From NCBI RefSeq assembly GCF_001553455.1, contig NZ_BBOX01000173.1, positions 1-64,000 on the forward strand: a stretch of 64,000 nt of DNA, written 5' to 3'. Under the pieces are notes generated by a model. The model saw only the letters and a list, made by a program, of their open reading frames with translations, searched no databases and was not told the DNA's origin. Source of the DNA: Streptomyces hygroscopicus subsp. hygroscopicus. Its GTDB lineage: Bacteria > Actinomycetota > Actinomycetes > Streptomycetales > Streptomycetaceae. Of the stretch, positions 48,124 to 56,341 are shown in pieces (the stretch's first letter is position 1; every line of letters begins with the position of its first letter). The position numbers were made by a program, and so were the translations under genes.

Positions 48124-49653
48124 ATGACTGACGACTACCTCTCTCGTATCGGCAAGCTCATCCGTGACGCCCGGCAGCACCGAGGCTGGACCCAGTCCCA
48201 GCTCGCGGAGGCCCTCGGCACAAGCCAGAGCGCGGTCAATCGCATTGAGCGGGGCAACCAGAACATCAGCCTTGAGATGATCGCCAGGATTGGCGAGGCC
48301 CTGGACAGCGAAATCGTCTCCCTCGGCTACGCGGGCCCGATGCATCTGAGGGTGGTCGGCGGCCGCCGCCTGTCCGGTGCCATCGACGTGAAGACGAGCA
48401 AGAACGCGTGCGTGGCACTGCTGTGCGCCACGCTGCTCAACGCGGGGCGCACCACACTGCGGAGGGTGGCCAGGATCGAGGAGGTCTACCGGATTCTCGA
48501 GGTGCTGGGCAGCATCGGCGTCCGCACCCGCTGGATCAACGACGGCGCCGATCTGGAGATCGTGCCGCCCGCCGAACTGGACCTCGACGCCATGGACACC
48601 GAGGCCGCGCGCCGGACGCGCAGCGTCATCATGTTCCTCGGCCCGCTGCTGCACCGGATGGACCGCTTCAAGATCCCGTACGCGGGCGGTTGCGACCTGG
48701 GCACCCGCACCGTGCAGCCGCATATGACCGCGCTGCGCCACTTCGGCCTCGAAGTGACCGCCACCGACGGGATGTACCACTCCCGCGTCGACCGCTCGGT
48801 CTCCCCCACCCGCGCCATCGTGCTGACCGAACGGGGCGACACCGTCACCGAGAACGCGCTGCTGGCGGCCGCCCGGCACGACGGTGTCACGGTGATCCGC
48901 AACGCCTCCTCCAACTACATGGTCCAGGACCTCTGCTTCTTCCTGGAGGAGCTGGGCGTCAAGGTCGAGGGGGTGGGCACCACGACGCTGACCGTCCACG
49001 GCGTCAGCCACATCGACCGCGATGTCGACTACTCGCCCTCCGAGGACCCGGTCGAGGCGATGAGCCTGCTGGCCGCCGCCGTCATCACCGAGTCGGAGCT
49101 GACGATCCGCCGGGTGCCGGTGGAGTTCCTGGAGATCGAGCTGGCCGTCCTGGAGGAGATGGGACTGGACCACGAGCGCGGCCGGGAGTACGCGGCGGAC
49201 AACGGCCGCACCCGGCTGGTCGACCTGACCGTGCGGCCGTCCAAGCTCCAGGCCCCCATCGACAAGATCCACCCGATGCCGTTCCCCGGCGTCAACATCG
49301 ACAACGTGCCCTTCTTCGCGGCCATCGCGGCCGTCGCCCAGGGCTCGACGCTGATCCACGACTGGGTCTACGACAACCGCGCGATCTACCTCACCGAACT
49401 CAACCGGCTCGGCGCCCACGTCAAGCTCCTCGACCCGCACCGCGTCCTGGTCGAGGGCCCGACCCGCTGGCGTTCCGCCGAGATGATGTGCCCGCCCGCG
49501 CTGCGCCCCGCGGTGGTCGTCCTGCTGGCGATGATGGCGGCGCCGGGCACCTCGGTACTGCGGAACGTGTACGTCATCAACCGCGGCTATGAGGACCTGG
49601 CGGAGCGGCTCAACTCGATCGGCGCCCAGATCGAGACCTTCCGCGACATTTGA
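48124..49653 (+). CDS. XRE helix-turn-helix fused to MurA-like enolpyruvyl transferase
   Basis: 509-residue fusion. Residues 1-65 are an XRE DNA-binding domain (SRIGKLIRDARQHRGWTQSQ, then LAEALGTSQSAVNRIERG). From 72 to the end is an EPSP-synthase-fold domain of the MurA type, which transfers enolpyruvate from PEP to UDP-GlcNAc in peptidoglycan synthesis. Key MurA features persist: the Lys-Asn pair K93-N94 (SKNACVALL), a Cys in the PEP-reactive loop (C190 in PYAGGCDLG), an Asp in GVNIDNVPF where MurA has its base, and VYDNRAIYLTELNRLGA at the closing strand. Catalysis is therefore possible. As I recall, S. coelicolor SCO5998 beside aconitase is the orthologue. Whether it is an enzyme, a UDP-sugar-sensing repressor or both is open. 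Confidence 0.88.
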   Translation: MTDDYLSRIGKLIRDARQHRGWTQSQLAEALGTSQSAVNRIERGNQNISLEMIARIGEALDSEIVSLGYAGPMHLRVVGGRRLSGAIDVKTSKNACVALLCATLLNAGRTTLRRVARIEEVYRILEVLGSIGVRTRWINDGADLEIVPPAELDLDAMDTEAARRTRSVIMFLGPLLHRMDRFKIPYAGGCDLGTRTVQPHMTALRHFGLEVTATDGMYHSRVDRSVSPTRAIVLTERGDTVTENALLAAARHDGVTVIRNASSNYMVQDLCFFLEELGVKVEGVGTTTLTVHGVSHIDRDVDYSPSEDPVEAMSLLAAAVITESELTIRRVPVEFLEIELAVLEEMGLDHERGREYAADNGRTRLVDLTVRPSKLQAPIDKIHPMPFPGVNIDNVPFFAAIAAVAQGSTLIHDWVYDNRAIYLTELNRLGAHVKLLDPHRVLVEGPTRWRSAEMMCPPALRPAVVVLLAMMAAPGTSVLRNVYVINRGYEDLAERLNSIGAQIETFRDI

Positions 49654-49947
49654 TGGGCGAGTGCCGCCGCACCCCGCCTGAGCTGCTGTTTGGCGGGCCA
49701 GGGAGGGGTGCGGCGGCATCTCTGGGACTTCGCGGGGGCTGTCGGCCCGCGGCGGGCCGCGGGCCGCGGGCCGCGGGCCGCGCTCCAGGGTCTCTGCCCC
49801 ACCGGGACCGACCTCCCGGCAATGCCGTTGTAGATGCCGGGCGAGGAAGCGCAGGGAGGGGCTGGACACGTCGACGCCGGACGGGCAGACAAGCATGCGT
49901 CGGGGCCGCGGGGCCGTCGTGCCCTGATCACTCGTCAAACGTGCTGT
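49654..49947. other. Intergenic region with GGGCCGC repeats
   Basis: 294 bp between convergent genes. Five head-to-tail copies of the 7-mer GGGCCGC or its close variants lie near 49751-49783. No coding sequence or clear terminator is seen. This gap marks the change from conserved neighbourhood to accessory genes. Confidence 0.6.
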
Positions 49948-50346
49948 TCAGCCCTCCTCGACCGGATCGTCCTCCGGCGTGAGCAGCCGACCGATCTCGA
50001 CCATCTTCGTTATCCGGCCATCGTCGCCCAGTCGACCGATGAGATGCGATTCGCCCTGCACAACGGATCCGTCCTTCATGGCCATCCGCACCGTGACCCG
50101 TGCCGCCACGGTGCCTGTCGCCCCGTCGCTGACCTCATCGAGCACAGTGATCGTCCCCTCGTCCATAGCGGAACGCAACTCCGACACGTGCCGGAGATAA
50201 CCCGCCACGTCAGACTCCTTTCCGTTGAGACGCAGCGTGGCAGCCGGATCGACAAGAGCGCGCACTTCCAGGGCGAGCGTCTCGTCGTCGGCCTGGAAGG
50301 TCAGCTCACCGAGCCTGGTGAGCGGCTGGGCATGAGGTGAAGCCAT
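49948..50346 (-). CDS. SnoaL/NTF2-like small protein
   Basis: 132-residue protein with the alternating helix-strand profile of the NTF2/SnoaL-like fold: an N-terminal helix pair (GYLRHVSELRSAM) then four strands (TITVLDEVSDGATGTVAARV, TVRMAMKDGSVVQGES, HLIGRL, ITKMVEIGRLL). Such proteins are small cone-shaped enzymes or ligand binders. No catalytic residues can be assigned. The ATG at 50346 has AGAGGA 7 bases upstream; the longer frame from 50391 is not supported. It stands alone next to a hydrolase pseudogene. Confidence 0.65.
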   Translation of the reverse strand: MASPHAQPLTRLGELTFQADDETLALEVRALVDPAATLRLNGKESDVAGYLRHVSELRSAMDEGTITVLDEVSDGATGTVAARVTVRMAMKDGSVVQGESHLIGRLGDDGRITKMVEIGRLLTPEDDPVEEG

Positions 50347-50492
50347 AACAGAGTCCTCTGGCCTGAGATACGAGTTCCGGACAATGGACATCTCCGCGCA
50401 GTCCCGCGGTCGTCACTACACGAAGCCCTGCTGGGAGCGTATGCGTGTTTCCCTCCAGCCCCAGGCAACAGGCCAACCCTTCCCGGTTCTGC

Positions 50493-50985
50493 TCAGAGCA
50501 GTTCGAGCAGAGCGGCCGCGATGTCCTCGGGATGGTTGAGGAGGGCCATGTGTCCGCCGGGCGCCATGCGCGGCTCGACGCCGAGGCGGGCGGCGAACTC
50601 GGTTCCCGGGCGGGCCAGTGAGGTGTCGTCGGTGCCCAGGATGTAGAAGGCGTCGAGTCCGGCTGCGGTGACCGGGGGCACGTCCAGGGCGTCGGTCATG
50701 TAGCCACCCGGCTGCGGCAGGGTCAGACCGAAGACGAAGTCCTACAGCTGTGTCGGCTCACCCCGCATCAGTCCATAGCGGACCGCTTCAAGGGGCAGCG
50801 GGACGGTGCCGTCCGGTGTGGCGGCGACAGATTGGCGTATGAGAGCGCCCTGCGCCTCGTTTTCCTCGGCCATCGAGACACCGCGTTCGGGTACGACCGC
50901 GTTGTAGTAGACGACGTGCCGAACCCGGTCGGCCAGTGCGTGCGCGGCGCCGGTGACCGGGTAGCCGCCCCAGCGCCGTGGGCCG
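50493..50985 (-). pseudogene. Alpha/beta hydrolase with in-frame stop, N-terminus lost
   Basis: A continuous minus-strand frame reads RWGGYPVTGAAHALADRV, then HVVYYNAVVPERGVSM through MRGEPTQL, an amber stop (TAG at 50744-50742), and resumes DFVFGLTLPQPGGYMTDAL to AAGLDAFYILGTDD, APGGHMALLNHPEDIA and a normal stop at 50493. This is the C-terminal two thirds of an esterase-type hydrolase, with the final His in GGHMALL. The nucleophile region is lost or mutated (RWGG where GHSWGG is expected), and the gene is cut off at about 50985 beside the divergent TetR gene. A single base change explains the stop. Confidence 0.75.
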
Positions 50986-51047
50986 GCCGGTCACCGGGTC
51001 GCGGAGCGCGGCGGCCCGCACCCGCACGGACCTGGGCGGGTGCGGCT

Positions 51048-51689
51048 GTGCCGAAAGTGACGCAGGCTCATCACCTCGACGCGCGCCGCGACCAGATCCT
51101 CCAAGCGGCCATCAAGGTCTTCGCCGAGCGCGGTTTCGCCAAGACGTTGATGGCCGACATCGTCCGGGCCACGGGGCTGTCCACCGGGGCGGTGTACCGG
51201 TACTTCCCCAGCAAGGAGGACCTCGTGCTGGCCGCCGTCGTGGGCCGCGACGGTGAGCGGGAGACCGGTGGCTTTCCCCCGGAGAGCGCGGCGGAACTCC
51301 TGCGCCGGCTCATCGGATACGTCACCCCGCCCGACGGCACGGCGCACGCCCGATTCGTCTCCATGATCTGGGGAGACGCGGCGGTGACACCCTCGCTGGC
51401 CGCCGTTGCCCGCGAACGCCACGAGGCGCTCCAACAGCATCTCACCTCCCTGCTGGAGGCCCAGCGGGCGCCGGAGGCACAGGACCGCCCGGAGCCGGAA
51501 GACGCTGTCGCCCAGGTCGCCCTCGCAGCCCTCGTCGGCTACGCGGCCCTCGTCGCGACGGACACTCCCGTCGACACTGACGGCTTCCTGCGCGTCCTCG
51601 AACGCATGGTCTCCGAGCGACACGAGCCGACCGCGGGTCCGGTGCCCGGCCCCGCACCCGCAAGCGCGCCTCCTCCACCGTCACAGTAG
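51048..51689 (+). CDS. TetR-family regulator
   Basis: 213-residue TetR-type regulator. The HTH is at about 10-60 (RRDQILQAAIKVFAERGFAKT, then STGAVYRYFPSKEDLV), and the C-terminal ligand-binding domain is helical with a Pro-rich tail. GTG 51048 is chosen for a short N-terminus before the HTH; the upstream open frame is low-complexity and overlaps the hydrolase remnant. Being divergent from the hydrolase pseudogene, it was probably its repressor, and is now orphaned. Confidence 0.88.
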   Translation: MPKVTQAHHLDARRDQILQAAIKVFAERGFAKTLMADIVRATGLSTGAVYRYFPSKEDLVLAAVVGRDGERETGGFPPESAAELLRRLIGYVTPPDGTAHARFVSMIWGDAAVTPSLAAVARERHEALQQHLTSLLEAQRAPEAQDRPEPEDAVAQVALAALVGYAALVATDTPVDTDGFLRVLERMVSERHEPTAGPVPGPAPASAPPPPSQ

Positions 51690-51789
51690 GGGCGCGGCCT
51701 CCCGGAGCCGGCCCGGGTCCGCGTACTGACGCTCGGCGCCTTCCCGTAGGAGATCCAGGAGGTCGCTCACTCGAACCATCCAGGTTAGA

Positions 51790-52461
51790 GTGACAGTTGT
51801 GAGCAAGCAGGGACGGCGGCGGATTGACGAGATCGGTGACGAGAGCCGTCGGCGTATTCTCGACGCAGCAGAAGAGCTTTTCTCTGAGTTCGGGTTCGAC
51901 AGCACCTCGATCGCCGGAATTGCCGAGCGGTCGGGAATCAGCCGGGGCTCCATCCCGTGGCATTTCAAGAACAAACACGGGCTCTTCATCGCCGTGGTCG
52001 AACGTGCTCTGGAGCGGGGGATGGCGTCGGAACCTCACAAGACCCCGCTGACGCTCAACGAATTGGTAGCGGACTACGCTTCGTGGGTCCGTAAGGGCAA
52101 TACGAAGCTGGTGTTCATGGCGCTGACCGAAGCCATGACCAGTACCGGTGCCGTCCAAAACCAGTACCGGGAGCTTTTCGCCCGGCACCGTCGCAACTTG
52201 GAAGACTGGGTGCGCGCACAGCGCCCCGAGGGCATCGATCCCGAGACCGCGTCGAAGCGCGAGCACGCGTTCGCAGCGGCGTTCACCGGCACGCTCTTCG
52301 GTATCCACATCCAGACGCTCGTGGATCGCGACTGCGTGGACTTCGACGAGGCATTGCAACTGGTCGCCACTGCATTTGGCCGAAATTTTCGCAACATCTG
52401 GGACGACGCGCAGTGCGCCGACCCCGCGCGCCCTGGCGAGGATGAGCTCGCGGGACCGTGA
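51790..52461 (+). CDS. TetR-family regulator
   Basis: 223-residue TetR-type regulator with HTH at about 18-65 (SRRRILDAAEELFSEFGFDST, then SRGSIPWHFKNKHGLFIAVV). A long helical C-terminal domain includes FAAAFTGTLFGIHIQTLVDRD. GTG 51790 or GTG 51799 could start it; TTAGAGT just upstream resembles a -10, hinting at a leaderless message. Its 3' end runs into the truncated ferredoxin on the other strand, so an insertion or deletion that joined these genes may have replaced the ferredoxin's end. The P450 is a possible target. Confidence 0.88.
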   Translation: MTVVSKQGRRRIDEIGDESRRRILDAAEELFSEFGFDSTSIAGIAERSGISRGSIPWHFKNKHGLFIAVVERALERGMASEPHKTPLTLNELVADYASWVRKGNTKLVFMALTEAMTSTGAVQNQYRELFARHRRNLEDWVRAQRPEGIDPETASKREHAFAAAFTGTLFGIHIQTLVDRDCVDFDEALQLVATAFGRNFRNIWDDAQCADPARPGEDELAGP

Positions 52462-52462
52462 T

Positions 52463-52570
52463 CGCCGGTCCCGAAGCAGCTCCCTCGTCGTCCTGGTCGA
52501 AGATGTCGGGGGCGGCGAAGACGCACTGGCCGGAGGCGACGCACCTGGGCTGATCGACTGTCACACGCAT
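52463..52570 (-). pseudogene. Truncated P450-type ferredoxin
   Basis: Starting at ATG 52570, 41 bp after the P450 stop, the frame reads MRVTVDQPRCVASGQC then VFAAPDIFDQDDEGAA. This is the first half of a [3Fe-4S] ferredoxin such as those serving CYP105 enzymes. After about residue 32 the homology stops where the convergent TetR gene ends, and the last cluster ligand (usually VCPA..I) is missing from all frames I checked. The protein could not bind its cluster, leaving the P450 without its dedicated electron donor. Confidence 0.75.
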
Positions 52571-52610
52571 GGGTTCTCGTTCCTTCGCTCGGGCGGTGGC
52601 GCCACGGGGG

Positions 52611-53849
52611 TCACCAGGTGACGGGGAGTGCGTAGAGGCCGTAGACGAGGCCGTCGTGCTTGAACTCCAGCTGGTCCTCCCCGATGGCCACGGCCAGGCC
52701 GGGGAGCCTGCGGTAGAGGGTGCCGTAGACGGCCTGGAGTTCGATGCGGGCCAGTTGCTGGCCGAGGCACTGGTGGACGCCGTAGCCGAAGGCGAGGTGG
52801 TGCCGGGCGTTACGGGTGAGGTCGAGCCGGTCGGGGTCGGGGAACGCCTCGGGGTCGCGGTTGGCGGCATCGTTGGCCAGGATGAGGCCGTCGCCGGCCT
52901 TGATGACCTGCCCGCCGATGGTGATGTCCGCGGTCGCCACGCGGCGCCGTCCGGAGTGGGTGATGGTCAGGTAGCGCAGCATCTCCTCCACCGCGGTGAC
53001 CACGACGGACGGGTCGTCGGTGTCCCGCAGGAGGGCGAGCTGGCCGGGGTTCCGCAGCAGGGCGAGGGTGCCCAGGATGATCATGTTGGCCGTGGTCTCG
53101 TGGCCGCCGATGAGCAGGAGGACCCCCATCGCGGCGGCCTCCCGCTGCGTCAGGGCGCCGGACTCCACCTGCTGCGTGGCGAGGGCGGAGAGCAGGTCGT
53201 CGCCGGGGTCGGCGCGCTTGGCGGCGACGAGCTCCTCCAGGTAGTCCGCCAGCGCCTGCGAAGCGGCCCGCATGTCGTCCGGTGACGAGGTCCGGCGTAC
53301 CAGGACCCGGGTATTGCGCTCGAAGAAGTCGTGCCGCTCGTACGGGACGCCGAGAAGCTCGCAGATGACCAGGCTGGGCAGGGGCAGTGCGAACGCCTCG
53401 ACCAGGTCGACCGGGTTCGGCCCGGCGAGCATGTCGTCGATGAGGCCGTCGACGATCCGCTGGACGCGGGGCCGCATGGCCTCGATCCGCCGGACCGCGA
53501 AGGGCGGCGTCACCATGCGGCGCAGCCGTGCGTGCTCCGGGTCGTCCATGGCGATGAACGACTGCGGGGACCGGCTGCTCTCCTTGCCGCCGGCGTTGCG
53601 GTGCGGGTACCCCGCGCGTGACGGGTCGGCGCTCAGCCGGGAATCGCGCAACAGGGTGCGCAGGTGGTCGTGCCGGGTGACCAGCCACGGCGTGGCGCCG
53701 TCCCATGTACGCACCCGGGACAGGGGTGCGGTGGTCCGCAGGGCGCTCAGTTCCGGCGGCGGGTCGAACGGGCACCCGGCCGCCCTGGGCATGGGGTGCT
53801 CCGGCAACTCCGTTCGAGTCTCCGTCATGCTCGCCGGTGTCTCACTCAT
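52611..53849 (-). CDS. Cytochrome P450, CYP105-like
   Basis: 412-residue soluble P450 monooxygenase. Landmarks are the I-helix oxygen-activation motif GGHETT (248-253), the K-helix ExxR (E289 to R292 in EEMLRY), and the haem-binding FGYGVHQCLGQQLAR with ligand Cys361. The N-terminus (HPMPRAAGCPFDPPP) and GYGVHQCLGQ wording resemble CYP105 enzymes, which hydroxylate xenobiotics and secondary metabolites. ATG 53849 has AAGGAGG 4 bases upstream. The downstream ferredoxin is broken, so the enzyme must borrow electrons from another ferredoxin or be on its way to loss. Confidence 0.93.
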   Translation of the reverse strand: MSETPASMTETRTELPEHPMPRAAGCPFDPPPELSALRTTAPLSRVRTWDGATPWLVTRHDHLRTLLRDSRLSADPSRAGYPHRNAGGKESSRSPQSFIAMDDPEHARLRRMVTPPFAVRRIEAMRPRVQRIVDGLIDDMLAGPNPVDLVEAFALPLPSLVICELLGVPYERHDFFERNTRVLVRRTSSPDDMRAASQALADYLEELVAAKRADPGDDLLSALATQQVESGALTQREAAAMGVLLLIGGHETTANMIILGTLALLRNPGQLALLRDTDDPSVVVTAVEEMLRYLTITHSGRRRVATADITIGGQVIKAGDGLILANDAANRDPEAFPDPDRLDLTRNARHHLAFGYGVHQCLGQQLARIELQAVYGTLYRRLPGLAVAIGEDQLEFKHDGLVYGLYALPVTW

Positions 53850-54012
53850 CGTGCCTCCTTCGCATCGCCGGCTCCGTCGTCTCCTTCGGGGTCGGAACCG
53901 TGGCGGTCTTTCGTGACAATGCACCTGGCACAGCAGGGTTTCGGTCTCCGTCACCTCGCACGGCTGCGCGCTGATCCGTCTCAGGCATACGGGCCGGGCG
54001 TGTGGGTGTGCG

Positions 54013-54486
54013 TCAAGGGCTGGAGAGTTGAGAGGCGGAGCGGGTGGGGACCGACTCGGCGCGCTTCTTGCGGCGGACAAGGAACCACCGCAGCACCGCA
54101 CCGACCGCGTGGGACACGCCGGAGTACATAGCGGCTTCGAACATGTAGGACGGCGCGAAGCTCATGACGTTCGCGCCGGGCATCGCGTCGAGGATGAAGA
54201 GGACGACGCCGATGGCGATGAACCCGGCAACGGCCCCGCGCGCCGCGGCAGACCACCAGCGCTTGTGCTCAAGCCCAGCCAGGGTCGCACCGATGAGGCC
54301 GAGAAACTGCATCGTCGACCATGCCGTCTCCGACCACTTCAAGGTGAGGCCCGCGACGACGCCGAACACGACCGGACCGACCACCAGGCCGAACACCTGC
54401 CGCCGACAGGAACTGTCGGCGAACGACCGCTCGAAGCGGGAGTCATGAGAGCCCTCCGGGGACTCCCGCACGTTCTCTTCAGACAT
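54013..54486 (-). CDS. Small membrane protein of unknown function
   Basis: 157-residue protein with four predicted membrane helices (QVFGLVVGPVVFGVVAGL, STMQFLGLIGATLAGL, GAVAGFIAIGVVLFIL, SHAVGAVLRWFLV), a charged N-terminus and a Lys/Arg-rich C-terminus. ATG 54486 has GGAGGAG 9 bases upstream; the ATG at 54504 overlaps that site. It is divergent from the YrdC-like gene, with a palindrome between. I do not recognise a family. Confidence 0.7.
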   Translation of the reverse strand: MSEENVRESPEGSHDSRFERSFADSSCRRQVFGLVVGPVVFGVVAGLTLKWSETAWSTMQFLGLIGATLAGLEHKRWWSAAARGAVAGFIAIGVVLFILDAMPGANVMSFAPSYMFEAAMYSGVSHAVGAVLRWFLVRRKKRAESVPTRSASQLSSP

Positions 54487-54537
54487 GATCCGAATCTCCT
54501 CCATATCGGACGCGGCACCCCTCGTACGTTGACCGAC

Positions 54538-54556
54538 TCTATGTCATCAACATAGA
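54538..54556. promoter_or_regulatory. Inverted repeat between divergent genes
   Basis: TCTATGT (54538-54544) and ACATAGA (54550-54556) are exact inverted arms around CATCA, in an A+T-rich patch between the membrane-protein gene and the YrdC-like gene. ATAGTAC follows and could be a -10 for either direction. A regulator controlling both genes is possible. Confidence 0.5.
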
Positions 54557-54646
54557 AATAGTACCGATCACAGGGTCAACCGAGCCCTGTGGTGCGGTCG
54601 CACCGCGTCGGATGACCGCCGGAACCGATACGAAGGGGAAGTTCTC

Positions 54647-55321
54647 ATGCCAGTCCCGCCGATCGGAGACCACACGGTCCGCCGGGCCGTGGCCGCCCTG
54701 CAGGCGGGAGCGCCGATCGCCATCCCCCTGCCGTCGCCGATGCCCTACACGATCACCGGCACGGAGGCAGCGGCCGTCAACAGCGCGAAGGGGCGGGCGG
54801 CGGACCAGCCGGTCGGCCTCACCGTCAGGGACATCGACGTGGTAGCCCCGTATCTCGACGTCGCCGAGGAGATGCTGCCGATGGTTCGATGGCTGGGCGA
54901 ATCCGAGATGGTCAGCCTGCTGGCGCCGGTGCGACCCGGCGGGCCCCGCTGGCTGCGTCCGGCCACCCATGACGGCATGCTGTTCTTCGCATCCATCCCA
55001 TGGATTCCCGAATTCGCCGGCATTCTGGCCGAGTTCGGACACCTGTATATGAGCAGTGCGAACCTGACGGGCAGCCGGCCCACCACGACGGCCGCCGAGA
55101 CCCGGGCGGCTTTCGGCGACCGGCTACTGGTAGTCGACGGAGACCGGCTGCGAGACGGGACACGGCCGCACGGCTCCACCACCATGGTGCGGATGAACAG
55201 CTGCGGAGAACTGGCAGTCGCCCGGTCCGGCATCAACAACGCGGCCTTTGGCAGCGACTCGGCGGCCTACGCCACCGACCTTGCGAAGCGCTGGAGCTCA
55301 CCCGCGGACACGTCCCGGTAG
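54647..55321 (+). CDS. YrdC/Sua5-domain protein
   Basis: 224-residue protein with a YrdC-like fold, the family that includes threonylcarbamoyl-AMP synthase of tRNA t6A modification. The segments match the order expected: an IPLPSPMPYTITGT stretch where the family has its T-V-YGL motif, then NSAKGRAADQPVGL in place of K.R....P, and SSANLTGSRPTTTA for SSAN.SG. The first motif is atypical and the C-terminal SUA5 domain is absent. The housekeeping enzyme is presumably elsewhere, and this is an accessory paralogue. ATG 54647 follows GAAGGGGAA. Confidence 0.75.
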   Translation: MPVPPIGDHTVRRAVAALQAGAPIAIPLPSPMPYTITGTEAAAVNSAKGRAADQPVGLTVRDIDVVAPYLDVAEEMLPMVRWLGESEMVSLLAPVRPGGPRWLRPATHDGMLFFASIPWIPEFAGILAEFGHLYMSSANLTGSRPTTTAAETRAAFGDRLLVVDGDRLRDGTRPHGSTTMVRMNSCGELAVARSGINNAAFGSDSAAYATDLAKRWSSPADTSR

Positions 55322-55369
55322 GGCCTGGCCGGTACCGCCGCACCCCGACCTGCCGTCCAGCTCCGAGAT

Positions 55370-56235
55370 GTGTCCAGGGTGGCGGGCGTGCGAGAAACCC
55401 GGAGTGAACAGTCACAGCAGTCCACCGTCGAGGACCGCCACGCGTCGTGGTTGGAACTCTTCTTCGACCTCATCGTCGTGGCTGGCACAGCACAGCTGGC
55501 GCACCTCTTGCATGGCGGGCCGCCCCTGGCCGACGTCGGGTTGTTCATCCTCCTCCGCCAGCAAACGTCGGGCGGACGCCGAGGCCCACCGCAGCAACCG
55601 GGCCGGCCGCTCGCTCAACCTCACCCTCGCCCAGGTCGATCCGGTGCACCTGGGCGAGCGGCTCGGCCTGTTCACCCTCATCGTGCTCGGCGAGAGCGTC
55701 GTCCAGCTGGTGGACGTGGCTTCCGACGCGGACTGGGACCGCACACTCGAACTCTCGGGTCTCGCGGGCTTCTTGCTCCTGGTGGCCATTTGGCAGCTGT
55801 CGCTCGTCCACGGATACGGCGGCGTCCCGAACCTGCGCGAGTCCGTCCTCCCCCCGCGCCTGGTGCTCTTCCTGCACTGCGTCACCAACGGGACCCTCAC
55901 CGCCCTGGCCGCCGGCCTCGGCGCAGCCATGGAGCACCGGCACGGGCAGCTGCCGGCCGGCGGCCGCTGAGTCCTGTGCGCGAGCCTCTCGGTGTACTTC
56001 GTCATCGCCGTGGCCGCCGCGATCGTTCCGGGGGCCGGCGGCGCAGGCCCCGGTCGCCTGGGGCAGGCTGCTCGGCCGTCTGCTGCCGCCGCTGGCGCTG
56101 TCCTTGGCGATCGGCCTCTTCGGGGGCGGGCTGCCCATGGCCGTAGTGGTGTGGTTGCTGGTCGCCGCCGCGGGGTGGAGTCTGCTGGGGCACATCGCAC
56201 GACCCATGCGGGCGGGGCTCCCGGACGACGTCTGA
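55370..56235 (+). pseudogene. LtrA-family membrane protein, multiply broken
   Basis: The start (frame from GTG 55370) reads RHASWLELFFDLIVVAGTAQ then LAHLLHGGPPLADVGLFILL, the first helix of low-temperature-requirement A proteins. At about 55560 the frame shifts and several helices are missing. The sequence resumes VHLGERLGLFTLIVLGESVV in another frame, meets a TGA at 55968-55970 where a Trp is usual, continues VYFVIAVAAAIVPGAG, and shifts again near 56040 to WGRLLGRLLPPLALSLAIG up to a stop at 56235. At least one deletion, two frameshifts and one stop make this clearly nonfunctional. Confidence 0.85.
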
Positions 56236-56341
56236 GGGGCGTCGGACGCAGCGATCAGCCGGGCTGCCGCACCAGCGCACCCACTTTCCTGGAACTTCCC
56301 CGCGGAGGCTTTGAGCGACCGGGCGGACCTGCCACGGGCTG

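Noticed and set aside
50788..51027. 79-codon minus-strand frame
   Set aside because: Out-of-frame reading of the hydrolase remnant; the correct frame gives recognisable hydrolase sequence.
52611..53849. Secondary-metabolite gene cluster around the P450
   Set aside because: No synthase, tailoring set or transporter adjoins; the neighbours are regulators, a broken ferredoxin and unrelated proteins.
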